64,000 bases of DNA from an uncultured Lachnospiraceae bacterium. Its GTDB lineage: Bacteria; Bacillota; Clostridia; Lachnospirales; Lachnospiraceae. The notes under the pieces were generated by a model. That model searched no databases. It was not told the origin of the DNA and saw only the letters and a program-made list of their open reading frames with translations. How positions within the stretch are numbered: the first letter of the stretch is position 1; each line of letters starts with the position of its first letter. Below are positions 34,978 to 42,958 of the stretch, in pieces. Position numbers and translations under genes: made by a program. The stretch covers positions 1-64,000 of the forward strand of contig CALGVA010000002.1 of NCBI GenBank assembly GCA_937920345.1. The letters are read 5' to 3'.

Positions 34978-35114
34978 GTTCGTTTACGTTTGAAAGTTTC
35001 ACTTTGCCTCATTTTGCGTAGTGTGACACAATCGAAAAAATGTAAAATTAAAAGAAGCCCGAAAAAGTGCGCCAAAACACGGCAAATCGAGGCGTTTTAG
35101 GAAGGAGAATAAAC

Positions 35115-35576
35115 ATGATTTCGATAATTTTTATATGTCATGGCAACATCTGTCGTTCCACCATGGCCGAGAGCGTCATGACCTACCTGGTGTCCAAACG
35201 TCATCTCTCAGACCGATTCCGGATCGCCTCCGCGGCTACCAGCCGTGAGGAAATCGGCAACAGCCCGCACTATGGCACGGTCGGTAAATTGAGAGCCGTA
35301 GGAATCCCTGTTGTTCCGCATCGCGCCGTGCAGATGACGAAGCAGGATTATGAAGCATACGATTATCTCATCGGCATGGATGACGCCAATATCCGTAATA
35401 TGACCAGAATCGCGGGCGGGGATCCGGAGCACAAGATTCATAAGCTTTTAGAGTATGCCGGCAGCAGCAGAGCGATCGCCGATCCGTGGTACACGGGGGA
35501 TTTCGATGCGACTTATGACGATATCATGGAGGGCTGTGAGGCATTTATGGATTTCCTAATGAGATCGCAGGCATAA
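35115..35576 (+). CDS. Low-molecular-weight protein-tyrosine phosphatase
   Basis: A 153-residue cytoplasmic phosphatase. The P-loop FICHGNICRST gives the catalytic Cys8 and Arg14 of the CX5R signature. The general-acid aspartate is in ADPWYTGDFDATYDD, typical of the family. ATG 35115 has AAGGAG about seven bases upstream, whereas a longer frame starting 48 bases earlier has none. GC content returns to the core level here. It is transcribed alone and followed by a terminator. Bacterial relatives act on tyrosine kinases of capsule synthesis or on arginine phosphate; the substrate here is not evident. Confidence 0.94.
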   Translation: MISIIFICHGNICRSTMAESVMTYLVSKRHLSDRFRIASAATSREEIGNSPHYGTVGKLRAVGIPVVPHRAVQMTKQDYEAYDYLIGMDDANIRNMTRIAGGDPEHKIHKLLEYAGSSRAIADPWYTGDFDATYDDIMEGCEAFMDFLMRSQA

Positions 35577-35592
35577 TTTTATAGAACATACC

Positions 35593-35633
35593 AAAAAGAA
35601 CAGCATTCGGGATACTCCCGGCTGTTCTTTTTT
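35593..35633 (+). terminator. Rho-independent terminator after the phosphatase gene
   Basis: AAAAAGAACAGC pairs with GCTGTTCTTTTTT. An inner GGGA/TCCC extends the stem. Confidence 0.85.
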
Positions 35634-35764
35634 GGATACATTATATAGTTATGGTGGTAACTAAAAATAAGAGGAAACACGACTAATTGGCAACTTAATC
35701 GTTTGAGTTATAATAACATATTTTTACTAAAAAATACAACTTTATTTTAGATAAAAAATAAAAA

Positions 35765-35820
35765 TTTACATATATGACAAAAAAATAGTGTAAAATTAGG
35801 CGAAAATAGACAAAAAAATA
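35765..35820 (+). promoter_or_regulatory. Candidate regulatory repeats upstream of pstS
   Basis: The 408-base AT-rich gap 35577-35984 holds no gene beyond the terminator. It contains TTTACA (35765-35770) facing TGTAAA (35789-35794), and two exact copies of GACAAAAAAATA (35776-35787 and 35809-35820) 33 bp apart. TTTACA-like hexamers resemble PhoP boxes of Gram-positive bacteria. Control of the pst operon by phosphate starvation is inference. Confidence 0.4.
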
Positions 35821-35984
35821 AAAGATTTTTATCTTTGCAAATAACTTAAACGATTGAACAGTTTTCTGGATAGCCGGACTTGAAAGATATGGATATAGGA
35901 CAACAGGTAAGGCGCATAGATTGTAAGAAAGGCAGGCGCTGATGTCCGGGCAGAACGAATAGGCAGCGGAAGGGAAGCGAGTAC

Positions 35985-36908
35985 ATGAAAGAGAACGCAG
36001 GACTCGGCAGGGCTGTTTTGTGCGGTTTAGCTTTGGGGCTGCTTATTCACTGCATAGGCAGCAACAGGGATCTTTTTCCAATGCAAAAAAGAGACGCGGT
36101 GGAAACGGAAGACACACGTGCAGGCGGTAAGGTCGTTATGGCGGGGTCTACCGCGATGGAGAAGCTTGCCGATATTCTGGCCGAAAGCTTTATGGAGGAC
36201 TACCCGAATGTTACGGTTACCGTAGAGTTTACAGGGTCGTCGGCGGGAATCGAATCCGTATTACAGGGGCGTGCAGATGTCGGCAACGCATCGAGGAGGC
36301 TTCGGGAGGAAGAGATAGCAGCAGGCGCGGTGGAGAATGTTGTGGCGATAGACGGGATCGCGGTGATTACACATTCTTCTAATCGTGTATTGAATCTGAC
36401 GTTGCCGCAGCTTACGGAGATCTATGCCGGCAGGATCAGGAACTGGCGGGAACTGGGCGGTGCGGATGAACCGGTCGTGGTGGTGGGACGGGAAGCGGGA
36501 AGCGGCACAAGAAGTACGTTTGAAGAACTGCTCGATATGGCGGATCAGTGTGCGTATGCCAACGAGATGGATTCTTCCGGTGCGGTGATGGCGCGGGTTG
36601 CGGCGACACCGGGAGCAATCGGTTATGTTTCGGCGGACATACCGGACGCAACAGTGCAAGTCATGACATTGGACGGCAGGCTGCCGACACCGTCGCAGGT
36701 ACAGGATGGCAGCTATCCTTTGCGCCGCCCTTATGTGATGGTAACCGACGGGCCGGTTATACAGCAGAGCGCTTCAGTGCGGAGGTTCTTTGCATATATA
36801 TGGTCAGATGAGGGAAAGAGGCTGATTGAATCGGCGGGCCTGGCTGCCGCATTTCCTGACGGTGATCTGGAAGCCGGAGCATACACGGTGGAAACGGAGT
36901 GTTTATGA
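35985..36908 (+). CDS. pstS: Phosphate ABC transporter substrate-binding protein
   Basis: A 307-residue extracytoplasmic phosphate-binding protein. A hydrophobic N-terminal segment (about 8-25) serves as the export signal. The ligand-binding domain carries the family landmarks GSTAMEKLA, VEFTGSSAGIESVLQGRADVG, and REAGSGTRSTFEEL. The only candidate lipobox is LIHC, atypical because histidine occupies the -1 position, so lipidation is uncertain. The start has GAAGGGAAG upstream. The stop overlaps pstC. It is the first gene of a pstSCAB operon; phoU is not present downstream. Confidence 0.92.
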   Translation: MKENAGLGRAVLCGLALGLLIHCIGSNRDLFPMQKRDAVETEDTRAGGKVVMAGSTAMEKLADILAESFMEDYPNVTVTVEFTGSSAGIESVLQGRADVGNASRRLREEEIAAGAVENVVAIDGIAVITHSSNRVLNLTLPQLTEIYAGRIRNWRELGGADEPVVVVGREAGSGTRSTFEELLDMADQCAYANEMDSSGAVMARVAATPGAIGYVSADIPDATVQVMTLDGRLPTPSQVQDGSYPLRRPYVMVTDGPVIQQSASVRRFFAYIWSDEGKRLIESAGLAAAFPDGDLEAGAYTVETECL

Positions 36909-37852
36909 GGCATACATCATATTACACAGGAGAGGGAGGCTGCAAGGCCGGATGGCGTAGAGACATGGTGGAATCCGTAGCGCAGGCAGTTTTTACGATC
37001 TGTGCATTCTGCTCGATCGCTGCGGTTTTTATGATAACGCTGTATATGATGGCTAACGGCCTGCCGGCTTTTTTTAAACTGGGGATCAAAGAGATTCTGT
37101 TTTGTACAGAATGGAAACCGACAGCGGCGTCCCCTTCCTTCGGGATTCTCTATATCATATTGACCTCGGCTGCAGGCACTGCGGCGGCCGTTGTGATCTC
37201 GGTGCCGGTTGCTGTGCTGACAGCTGTTTTTCTGGCGGAGATTGCACCGGAATGTCTGGCGCGGATCGTGAGAGCGGCGGTGGAACTGCTGGCAGGCATA
37301 CCTTCGGTGATCTACGGACTGCTGGGGCTTATGATTTTAAACCCGCTTATGTACAGGGCAGAGCAGAAGATATTCCGGGGATCGGAACAGCACCAGTTTT
37401 CAGGCGGTGCCAATCTTCTGACTGCGGTGCTGGTGCTGGCGGTTATGATACTGCCGACGGTGATTCATATCAGTGAAACGGCGATACGGTCAGTACCGGC
37501 ACAGCTGAAAGCGTCGTCGCTTGCGCTGGGAGCGTCACGGGTACAGACGATATTCAAGGTGGTATTGCCGGCGGCGCGGCCGGGAATCGTTACGGCGGTC
37601 GTGCTGGGGGTAGGCAGGGCACTCGGGGAGGCTATGGCTGTCGGTCTGGTGTCGGGCGGTCGTGTGAATATTCCGCTGCCTTTTAGTTCCGTCAGGTTTC
37701 TTACCACGGCGATTGTCAGTGAGATGGGATATGCCGGCGGATTGCACAGGCAGGTATTGTTCACGATCGGGCTCGTTCTGTTTGGATTTATTATGGCGGT
37801 GAACGCGGTCATAGGCGGCATGTTTACACAAAATGACGGGCAGGAGGAATGA
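36905..37852 (+). CDS. pstC: Phosphate ABC transporter permease PstC
   Basis: A 315-residue inner-membrane permease with about six helices. The BPD transporter signature appears as ASSLALGASRVQTIFKVVLP (EAA loop), preceded by GIPSVIYGLLGL, typical of PstC. ATG 36905 lies in an ATGA overlap with the pstS stop; a start six bases earlier is less likely. It forms a heterodimer with PstA and is energised by PstB. Confidence 0.93.
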   Translation: MRHTSYYTGEGGCKAGWRRDMVESVAQAVFTICAFCSIAAVFMITLYMMANGLPAFFKLGIKEILFCTEWKPTAASPSFGILYIILTSAAGTAAAVVISVPVAVLTAVFLAEIAPECLARIVRAAVELLAGIPSVIYGLLGLMILNPLMYRAEQKIFRGSEQHQFSGGANLLTAVLVLAVMILPTVIHISETAIRSVPAQLKASSLALGASRVQTIFKVVLPAARPGIVTAVVLGVGRALGEAMAVGLVSGGRVNIPLPFSSVRFLTTAIVSEMGYAGGLHRQVLFTIGLVLFGFIMAVNAVIGGMFTQNDGQEE

Positions 37853-37855
37853 ACT

Positions 37856-38809
37856 GTGCGAAGGAGAAAACTGAAGGACTTATTGCTGCTGGTGCTGATC
37901 GATCTGGCGGCTTTTCTTTCCGTGTTCCTGCTGGCGGGTATTGTGATCAGTGTATTTGCCAGAGGATTTCCGGTTGTCAGCGGGACTTTTCTGACGACAG
38001 TGACGAGTATTCTGCACGGAACCGTGGGCATTGCGGGCAATATTGTCAATACGATATATATCATGGTGCTTACGCTCTTCATTGCGGTGCCTGTCGGCGT
38101 GGGAGCGGCAGTCTGGCTGAATGAATATGCCGGACATGGAAGGATTGTCCGAATGATCGAGTTTACGACGGAGACGCTGGCAGGGATACCTTCCATTGTA
38201 TTCGGATTATTCGGCATGATGTTCTTCGGAACGACATTAGGGCTTGGCTATTCGATTCTGACGGGAGCGTTGACGCTCACGATCATGGTGCTGCCATTGA
38301 TCACGAGGAATGCGCAGGAGGCGCTGCGGGCAGTGCCGGCCGGATATCGGGAGGGTGCGATCAGTCTGGGCGCGGGCAGATGGTATATGATCCGCACGAT
38401 ACTGCTTCCGGCGGCAAGACCGGGGATTCTGACAGGGGTGATACTGGCGGCCGGCCGGATCGTGGGGGAGTCGGCGGCGCTGCTGTTTACGGCCGGCAGC
38501 GGATATTTGCTGCCGGAGGGCGGTATGGGACTGTTTCGCAAGATCACGGAGTCGGGCGGTACGCTTGCCGTGGAGTTATACCTGAGTATGTCCAAGGCGC
38601 AGTATAATGTGGCGTTCGGCATTGCGGCGGTATTGCTTTGCATGATCATGCTGATCAATCTCATCGTGGATAGAATGGTGAGCCGTATGGAGGGGAGACC
38701 GGAGCCGGAAGATCTGCAAATGCATGAATGGAAGTCAGCGGACCGGCGCTGCAGTACAAGGGGGAGGGAATACCGATGGCTGCCGTTAAGATCAGAACGG
38801 ATCAACTGA
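37856..38809 (+). CDS. pstA: Phosphate ABC transporter permease PstA
   Basis: A 317-residue permease, partner of PstC. The signature includes LAGIPSIVFGLFGMMFFG and the EAA loop EGAISLGAGRWYMIRTILLP. The start is GTG 37856 with GGAGG eight bases upstream, overlapping the end of the pstC ribosome-binding region. The last 30 residues (after MVSRMEGRPE) are polar and unlike most PstA tails, and they are encoded across the pstB ribosome binding site and start. The coding overlap with pstB is 34 bases. Confidence 0.92.
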   Translation: MRRRKLKDLLLLVLIDLAAFLSVFLLAGIVISVFARGFPVVSGTFLTTVTSILHGTVGIAGNIVNTIYIMVLTLFIAVPVGVGAAVWLNEYAGHGRIVRMIEFTTETLAGIPSIVFGLFGMMFFGTTLGLGYSILTGALTLTIMVLPLITRNAQEALRAVPAGYREGAISLGAGRWYMIRTILLPAARPGILTGVILAAGRIVGESAALLFTAGSGYLLPEGGMGLFRKITESGGTLAVELYLSMSKAQYNVAFGIAAVLLCMIMLINLIVDRMVSRMEGRPEPEDLQMHEWKSADRRCSTRGREYRWLPLRSERIN

Positions 38810-39531
38810 ACTTATATTACGGAAGCCGGCAGGCGCTTCGAAATATTTCCATAGGACTGCGCTCCGGTGCGGTAACCGCACTGATCGGACCTTCCGGCTG
38901 CGGGAAATCTACTTTCTTAAAGGCGCTGAACAGGATGCATGATCTGATCGACAATGTCAGGATTGAGGGAAGCGTATATCTGGATGATATGGACATTTAC
39001 GGTGCGGGCGTAGATGTGGAAGGACTGCGGAGGAGAGTGGGCATGGTGTTTCAGCAGCCGAATCTTTTCCCGATGAGCGTCTATGACAATGTCGCCTACG
39101 GACCTCGGGTTCACGGTGTGAAAGATAAGGACCGGCTTGACAGGATCGTGGAGCGCAGTCTGCGGGAAGCCGCCGTGTGGGAGGAACTGAGGGAGCGGCT
39201 GCAGCGTCCGGCTTCCGGATTGTCAGGCGGGCAGCAGCAGAGAGTGTGCATTGCCCGTGCGCTTGCGGTGGAACCGGAAGTGCTGCTGATGGATGAGCCG
39301 ACTTCGGCGCTGGACCCTGTCTCGACCATTCGGGTGGAACAGTTGATACGGGATTTAAAGAAACAGTATACGGTGGCGGTAGTAACGCATAATATGCAGC
39401 AGGCGGCGCGGGTATCGGATGATACGATCTTTTTCCTCGGCGGAGAGGTGGTAGAGTGCGCGCCGACTGACAGGATGTTTACAAGGCCGCTTGACAGGCG
39501 GACACGGGATTACATTGACGGGAGATTCTGA
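38776..39531 (+). CDS. pstB: Phosphate ABC transporter ATPase PstB
   Basis: A 251-residue ABC ATPase. Walker A is GPSGCGKST, the Q-loop VFQQPNLFP, the signature LSGGQQQRVCIARALA, Walker B VLLMDEPTSALD, and the switch histidine in VVTHNMQQ. The N-terminal KIRTDQLNLYYGSRQALRNI matches PstB. ATG 38776 has GGGGAGGG seven bases upstream and lies inside pstA in another frame. The length equals the family norm. No phoU or regulator follows. Confidence 0.95.
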   Translation: MAAVKIRTDQLNLYYGSRQALRNISIGLRSGAVTALIGPSGCGKSTFLKALNRMHDLIDNVRIEGSVYLDDMDIYGAGVDVEGLRRRVGMVFQQPNLFPMSVYDNVAYGPRVHGVKDKDRLDRIVERSLREAAVWEELRERLQRPASGLSGGQQQRVCIARALAVEPEVLLMDEPTSALDPVSTIRVEQLIRDLKKQYTVAVVTHNMQQAARVSDDTIFFLGGEVVECAPTDRMFTRPLDRRTRDYIDGRF

Positions 39532-39626
39532 GGCAACTTTCTTCTTGCAATAAGCATGATAATATATTAAAGTATAGTACAGTAGTTCGACAATAATTTT
39601 GTATGAGGTGAGAGGAGAAGTTGTCT

Positions 39627-40607
39627 ATGTGGACAAGAGCGGAATTGAAAGATAACGCAAAGAAATTTTTCCAGTTCAACTATTGGAAGATGGTGCTGGT
39701 GGCACTCGTCCTGACGATGGTAAGCGGAGGCGGTTCATCTGCCGGCAGCAGATCTGCGCGCAGTGCGGTAAACAGATCCAGCTACGGCGGGTATATGTCG
39801 CCTGCGGAGGCAGCCGGCTTTATGGTTGGTTTCCTGACGATTATGCTGGTTGTTATGGTGGTCGGTATTGCAGTATCGTTTTTCCTGCTGAATCCGCTTG
39901 TGGTCGGCGCACAGCGTTTCTTTGTGGTCAGCCATTATCAGAAGGCGGAACTTGGCGAACTGGGATACGGTTTTTCCAATTCTTACATGAATGTTGTTAA
40001 GACCATGTTCCTGAAGGCATTATATGTTTTCCTGTGGTCGCTTTTGTTAGTGATACCCGGTATCATCAAGGGATATGAGTACCGGATGATTCCTTATATT
40101 CTGGCGGAGAATCCGGGCATCGATTCCAGGGATGCTTTTGCCATGAGCAAGCAGATGATGGATGGCAATAAGTGGAACGCTTTTGTGCTGGATCTGTCTT
40201 TCCTGGGCTGGATCATCCTAAGTATGTTTACATGCGGTATTCTTGCAATTTTCTATGTTAATCCGTATGTTTATATGACCAATGCGGAACTTTATGTGGC
40301 GTTGAAGGAGATCACCTTCGGCGGCGGAAGGGCAGGATATCAGAGCGGCGCGGGGTATCAGCAGAATTATCAGCCGAATCAGGGATATCAGAACGGTCAG
40401 AATTATCAGCAGAGTCAGAACTGGCAGAGCGACCAGAATTATCAGCAGAGTCAGAACTGGCAGAGCGACCAGAATTATCAGCAGAGTCAGAACTGGCAGA
40501 GCGATCAGAGCTATCAGCAGAACCAGAACTGGCAGAGTGACCAGAGCTATCAGCAGAATCAGGACTGGCAGAATGATCAGAACGATCAGCATAATCAGGG
40601 GTGGTAA
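39627..40607 (+). CDS. DUF975 membrane protein with Q/N-rich repeat tail
   Basis: A 326-residue integral membrane protein. Residues 1-235 match DUF975 (MWTRAELKDNAKKFFQFNYW; VIPGIIKGYEYRMIPYILAENP), with about four to five membrane helices. The final ~75 residues are five 12-residue repeats of the NYQQSQNWQSDQ type, most likely cytoplasmic or surface-exposed and disordered. ATG 39627 is nine bases from AGGAGA. DUF975 has no known activity. The nearly exact DNA repeats suggest recent expansion, and copy number may vary between strains. Confidence 0.9.
   Translation: MWTRAELKDNAKKFFQFNYWKMVLVALVLTMVSGGGSSAGSRSARSAVNRSSYGGYMSPAEAAGFMVGFLTIMLVVMVVGIAVSFFLLNPLVVGAQRFFVVSHYQKAELGELGYGFSNSYMNVVKTMFLKALYVFLWSLLLVIPGIIKGYEYRMIPYILAENPGIDSRDAFAMSKQMMDGNKWNAFVLDLSFLGWIILSMFTCGILAIFYVNPYVYMTNAELYVALKEITFGGGRAGYQSGAGYQQNYQPNQGYQNGQNYQQSQNWQSDQNYQQSQNWQSDQNYQQSQNWQSDQSYQQNQNWQSDQSYQQNQDWQNDQNDQHNQGW
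40398..40604 (+). repeat. 36-bp tandem repeats inside the DUF975 gene
   Basis: Five complete 36-bp units at 40398, 40434, 40470, 40506 and 40542 plus a partial sixth encode Q/N-rich dodecamers. Units 1-3 are identical over almost their whole length; units 4-5 have drifted. Confidence 0.9.
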
Positions 40608-40691
40608 TTTCCGGCTGCGGCATTGTGATGCTGCGTCATGTTCGCTTCGGAATGTCCGGATTATGATAAAATATAATAACTGATGTAATTT

Positions 40692-40722
40692 AAGGCTTTG
40701 TCATCGATTGACAGAGCCTTTT
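40692..40722 (+). terminator. Rho-independent terminator
   Basis: AAGGCTTTGTCA pairs with TGACAGAGCCTT (one G-U pair), loop TCGAT, followed by TTTT. It insulates the SigD promoter starting four bases later. Confidence 0.8.
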
Positions 40723-40725
40723 CCT

Positions 40726-40752
40726 TAAGAAAAAAACGGTAATAGCCGATAA
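40726..40752 (+). promoter_or_regulatory. SigD/FliA (sigma-28) flagellar-class promoter
   Basis: TAAG (40726-40729), exactly 15 bp, then GCCGATAA (40745-40752). The FliA consensus is TAAA-N15-GCCGATAA, so there is only one mismatch. It lies about 135 bases upstream of the coiled-coil protein gene at 40887 with nothing else between. Confidence 0.75.
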
Positions 40753-40886
40753 TTATATTAATAAAACGGATTTTATGTATGGCGGACAAGGATGTTTGTG
40801 TGAAAATTCATATGCGGAAGATTTTGTACACGCAAATTTATGCTTGCGCCCGAATTCGCCGGTTGCGTAGAACGGGAGGGGCTAGT

Positions 40887-42065
40887 ATGCAGATCAGGGC
40901 AAATGCGAATGAGAATCAGATTATAAACAGCGCCAGTGCGGCGCGGGAGAGAGCGGCGCAGAGGGAAGGGAAACAGTTCGGCGGACAAAGCGGCAGGAAA
41001 AGTATCTTTGCAGGCGATATCGGGATGCGGCAGGACCGGATTACGCAGCGCAGAGAGTATGCCAGACAGAAAGCATTGAAGATCGTGGGCGATGCGTGGA
41101 AGGTCGATAAGAAGATCGATCAGAATATATTGGATATCAGAGACAGGGCTGCGCAGTTGATGGATGAAAAGAAAGAAAATCTGGACGTCATTGAAACTGC
41201 CGAAATGCAGAAGGAGGCACTCAGAGAGCAGTACGGCGTGGCGGCGGACTCGCAGGAGCAGAAGGACCTGGAACTGCTGCAGAAAGCAGACAGGGCTGGT
41301 AACCCGCGGTTTGACATACATTTAACGGCGGAAGAGGAAGCGCAGGTCAAAGTGTTAAAGGAGCGGAGACTGGGTGCGGAAGATAAGGAATTGCTGCGGA
41401 AGAAGGCACTGTCGGAGGACCCCGTAACCGGAGTGCAGCTTACGGAGGAGGAGCAGGAGAAGGTTGCACAGCTGGAGAATAAGAAAGACAGACTCACAGA
41501 ATATCAGGAACGTTGTCTGGATATCGATGCTTTTCAGCTTACTTATGAGAGGAGAAATCAGCAGATTGATCAGGAACTTGCGGGGTGTTATGGATCGATC
41601 CGTGCAACCAAGCAGGAACGTCTGAAGTATCATGAGATGGTGAACGCGCAGAATAAGGCGGATAAAGTGATGGATGCGGCGGGCAAGGAGATCCTCGGCA
41701 TGCTGGTCGAGGAGGCGAAGGACCACGTGGACGAGGAACTCGAAGAGCCTCGTGAAGAAGCGAAAGAGGAAGCGGAAGAGAAAGCCGAAGAGGAAGAGAG
41801 GATCGAGGAACGGGAAGAGAAGCAGGAGGAACTGGAGGCGCAGGTTGATGCGGCGCATGACCGCAGCGAAGAGCAGGAAGCGGTGCGCAGGGAAGTGCAG
41901 GAGCGTTCCAGAGAAGATGCGGATCTGCTGGAGACGATGATGGAAGCCGGCATGGGGAATGTAGGTAATGTCTCAGAGGTACAGTCCGAGATCAAGAATA
42001 TGATTCATAAGATGAAACTGTTAGAGGAGGATCTCAAAGGCAGTACCGTGGATGAGGATCTGTAA
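40887..42065 (+). CDS. Long coiled-coil acidic protein, SigD-dependent
   Basis: A 392-residue soluble protein that is nearly all charged helix. It has no signal peptide or membrane segment. The N-terminus is polar (RANANENQIINSASAARERA), residues 60-260 form Glu/Lys/Gln-rich coiled coils (KERRLGAEDKELLRKKAL), and 275-350 are extremely Glu-rich (EEAKEEAEEKAEEEERIEER). ATG 40887 has GGGAGGGG five bases upstream. Its promoter is of the flagellar sigma class, implicating it in motility, chemotaxis or flagellar export. I do not recognise the family. Confidence 0.82.
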   Translation: MQIRANANENQIINSASAARERAAQREGKQFGGQSGRKSIFAGDIGMRQDRITQRREYARQKALKIVGDAWKVDKKIDQNILDIRDRAAQLMDEKKENLDVIETAEMQKEALREQYGVAADSQEQKDLELLQKADRAGNPRFDIHLTAEEEAQVKVLKERRLGAEDKELLRKKALSEDPVTGVQLTEEEQEKVAQLENKKDRLTEYQERCLDIDAFQLTYERRNQQIDQELAGCYGSIRATKQERLKYHEMVNAQNKADKVMDAAGKEILGMLVEEAKDHVDEELEEPREEAKEEAEEKAEEEERIEEREEKQEELEAQVDAAHDRSEEQEAVRREVQERSREDADLLETMMEAGMGNVGNVSEVQSEIKNMIHKMKLLEEDLKGSTVDEDL

Positions 42066-42137
42066 ATTATGTCAGTCTCTGTTTGTGACAAAAATATAAT
42101 GTTTCATGACATATCAAAGAATAAAATTTATATCTGT

Positions 42138-42145
42138 GCCGATAT
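42138..42145 (+). promoter_or_regulatory. Possible second SigD-type -10
   Basis: GCCGATAT matches the SigD -10 consensus. The -35 is poor: a TAAA lies 12 bp upstream rather than 14-16. It could drive LytTR system 3. Confidence 0.3.
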
Positions 42146-42258
42146 ACTATCAGAATGGTGAATTTTATTTTTGCGCGCATGGACATGTAAAATGTATGAG
42201 AAAGCGCGTATATTGCCGTGGAGAGGAAAACAGCGGCGGACTGAGGATATGAGGGGAC

Positions 42259-42954
42259 ATGAGAATAGCGATTTGCGATGACGATGTGAGAGGGAGAGAA
42301 AGGATTCGCACCCTGCTTGAGAGGGAGTTTTCTCAGGCACAGACAAGAGAATTTGATTCAGGGATGAAGCTATTAGAAAATGTAGAGGAAGGATGGCAGC
42401 CGGATATCGTGCTTCTGGACATTGCGATGGAGGGAATGGATGGCATGGAGACGGCGAGACGGCTGAAAGAACGCTCGGATGCCATCCTGATTTTTGTGAC
42501 AGGGGTGAAGGAACAGGTCTTTCAGGCATTTGATGTAGGTGCATTTCACTATCTGATGAAACCTGTGGATCAGGATAAAATGACAGATGTTCTGAAACGT
42601 GCCGCGCAGGAAATTGAGAAGAGACAGACTGCGCCCCGTTTTTTGCTGATCAAAGCGGAGGGGTGCCACCGCAAGGTTCCGGTGGAGGATATTCTGTACG
42701 TGGAGAACAGCGGGCGGAAGGTTATCCTGCATACGAAGACAGGATGTCTGGAATACTATGAGCGGATGAATCATCTGGAGGAAGTGCTGGGCGAGGGGTT
42801 TTACCGCTGCCACAGAGGATATCTGGTTGCGCTGTCCGCAATCAACGGGTATGATCACGACAGCATTACCGTGGGAAACGGAGAGAAGATTTATCTTGCC
42901 AAGCAGAAATATGGTGAATTTGTGAAATTATACTGTAAGTATTTGAAGGAGTGA
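42259..42954 (+). CDS. LytTR-family response regulator (system 3)
   Basis: A 231-residue regulator. The receiver shows CDDD (7-9), Asp54 in VLLDIAMEG, and the Thr/Lys switch (FVTGVKEQ; YLMKPVDQD). The LytTR domain follows (DILYVENSGRKVILH; FYRCHRGYLVALSAI). A GAGGGG ribosome binding site precedes ATG 42259. It lies four bases before its kinase gene, in the same order as system 1. Its likely targets include the FliD-like gene after the kinase, by position only. Confidence 0.92.
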   Translation: MRIAICDDDVRGRERIRTLLEREFSQAQTREFDSGMKLLENVEEGWQPDIVLLDIAMEGMDGMETARRLKERSDAILIFVTGVKEQVFQAFDVGAFHYLMKPVDQDKMTDVLKRAAQEIEKRQTAPRFLLIKAEGCHRKVPVEDILYVENSGRKVILHTKTGCLEYYERMNHLEEVLGEGFYRCHRGYLVALSAINGYDHDSITVGNGEKIYLAKQKYGEFVKLYCKYLKE

Positions 42955-42958
42955 AATA

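Larger units (their letters stand above)
34798..35114. other. Intergenic region at the right edge of the AT-rich island
   Basis: These 317 bases contain a 25-codon frame starting at 34830 (MKCDNCK..., with a GAGGTGA ribosome binding site) that may be a truncated gene start, a terminator (34891-34926) and a strong palindrome (34949-34977). GC content rises sharply at the phosphatase gene that follows, consistent with an island boundary. No tRNA or duplicated attachment site was recognised. Confidence 0.4.

Noticed and set aside
40398..40604. 36-bp periodic repeats considered as a CRISPR array
   Set aside because: There are no unique spacers, the repeats are contiguous, and they are in frame within a protein-coding gene.
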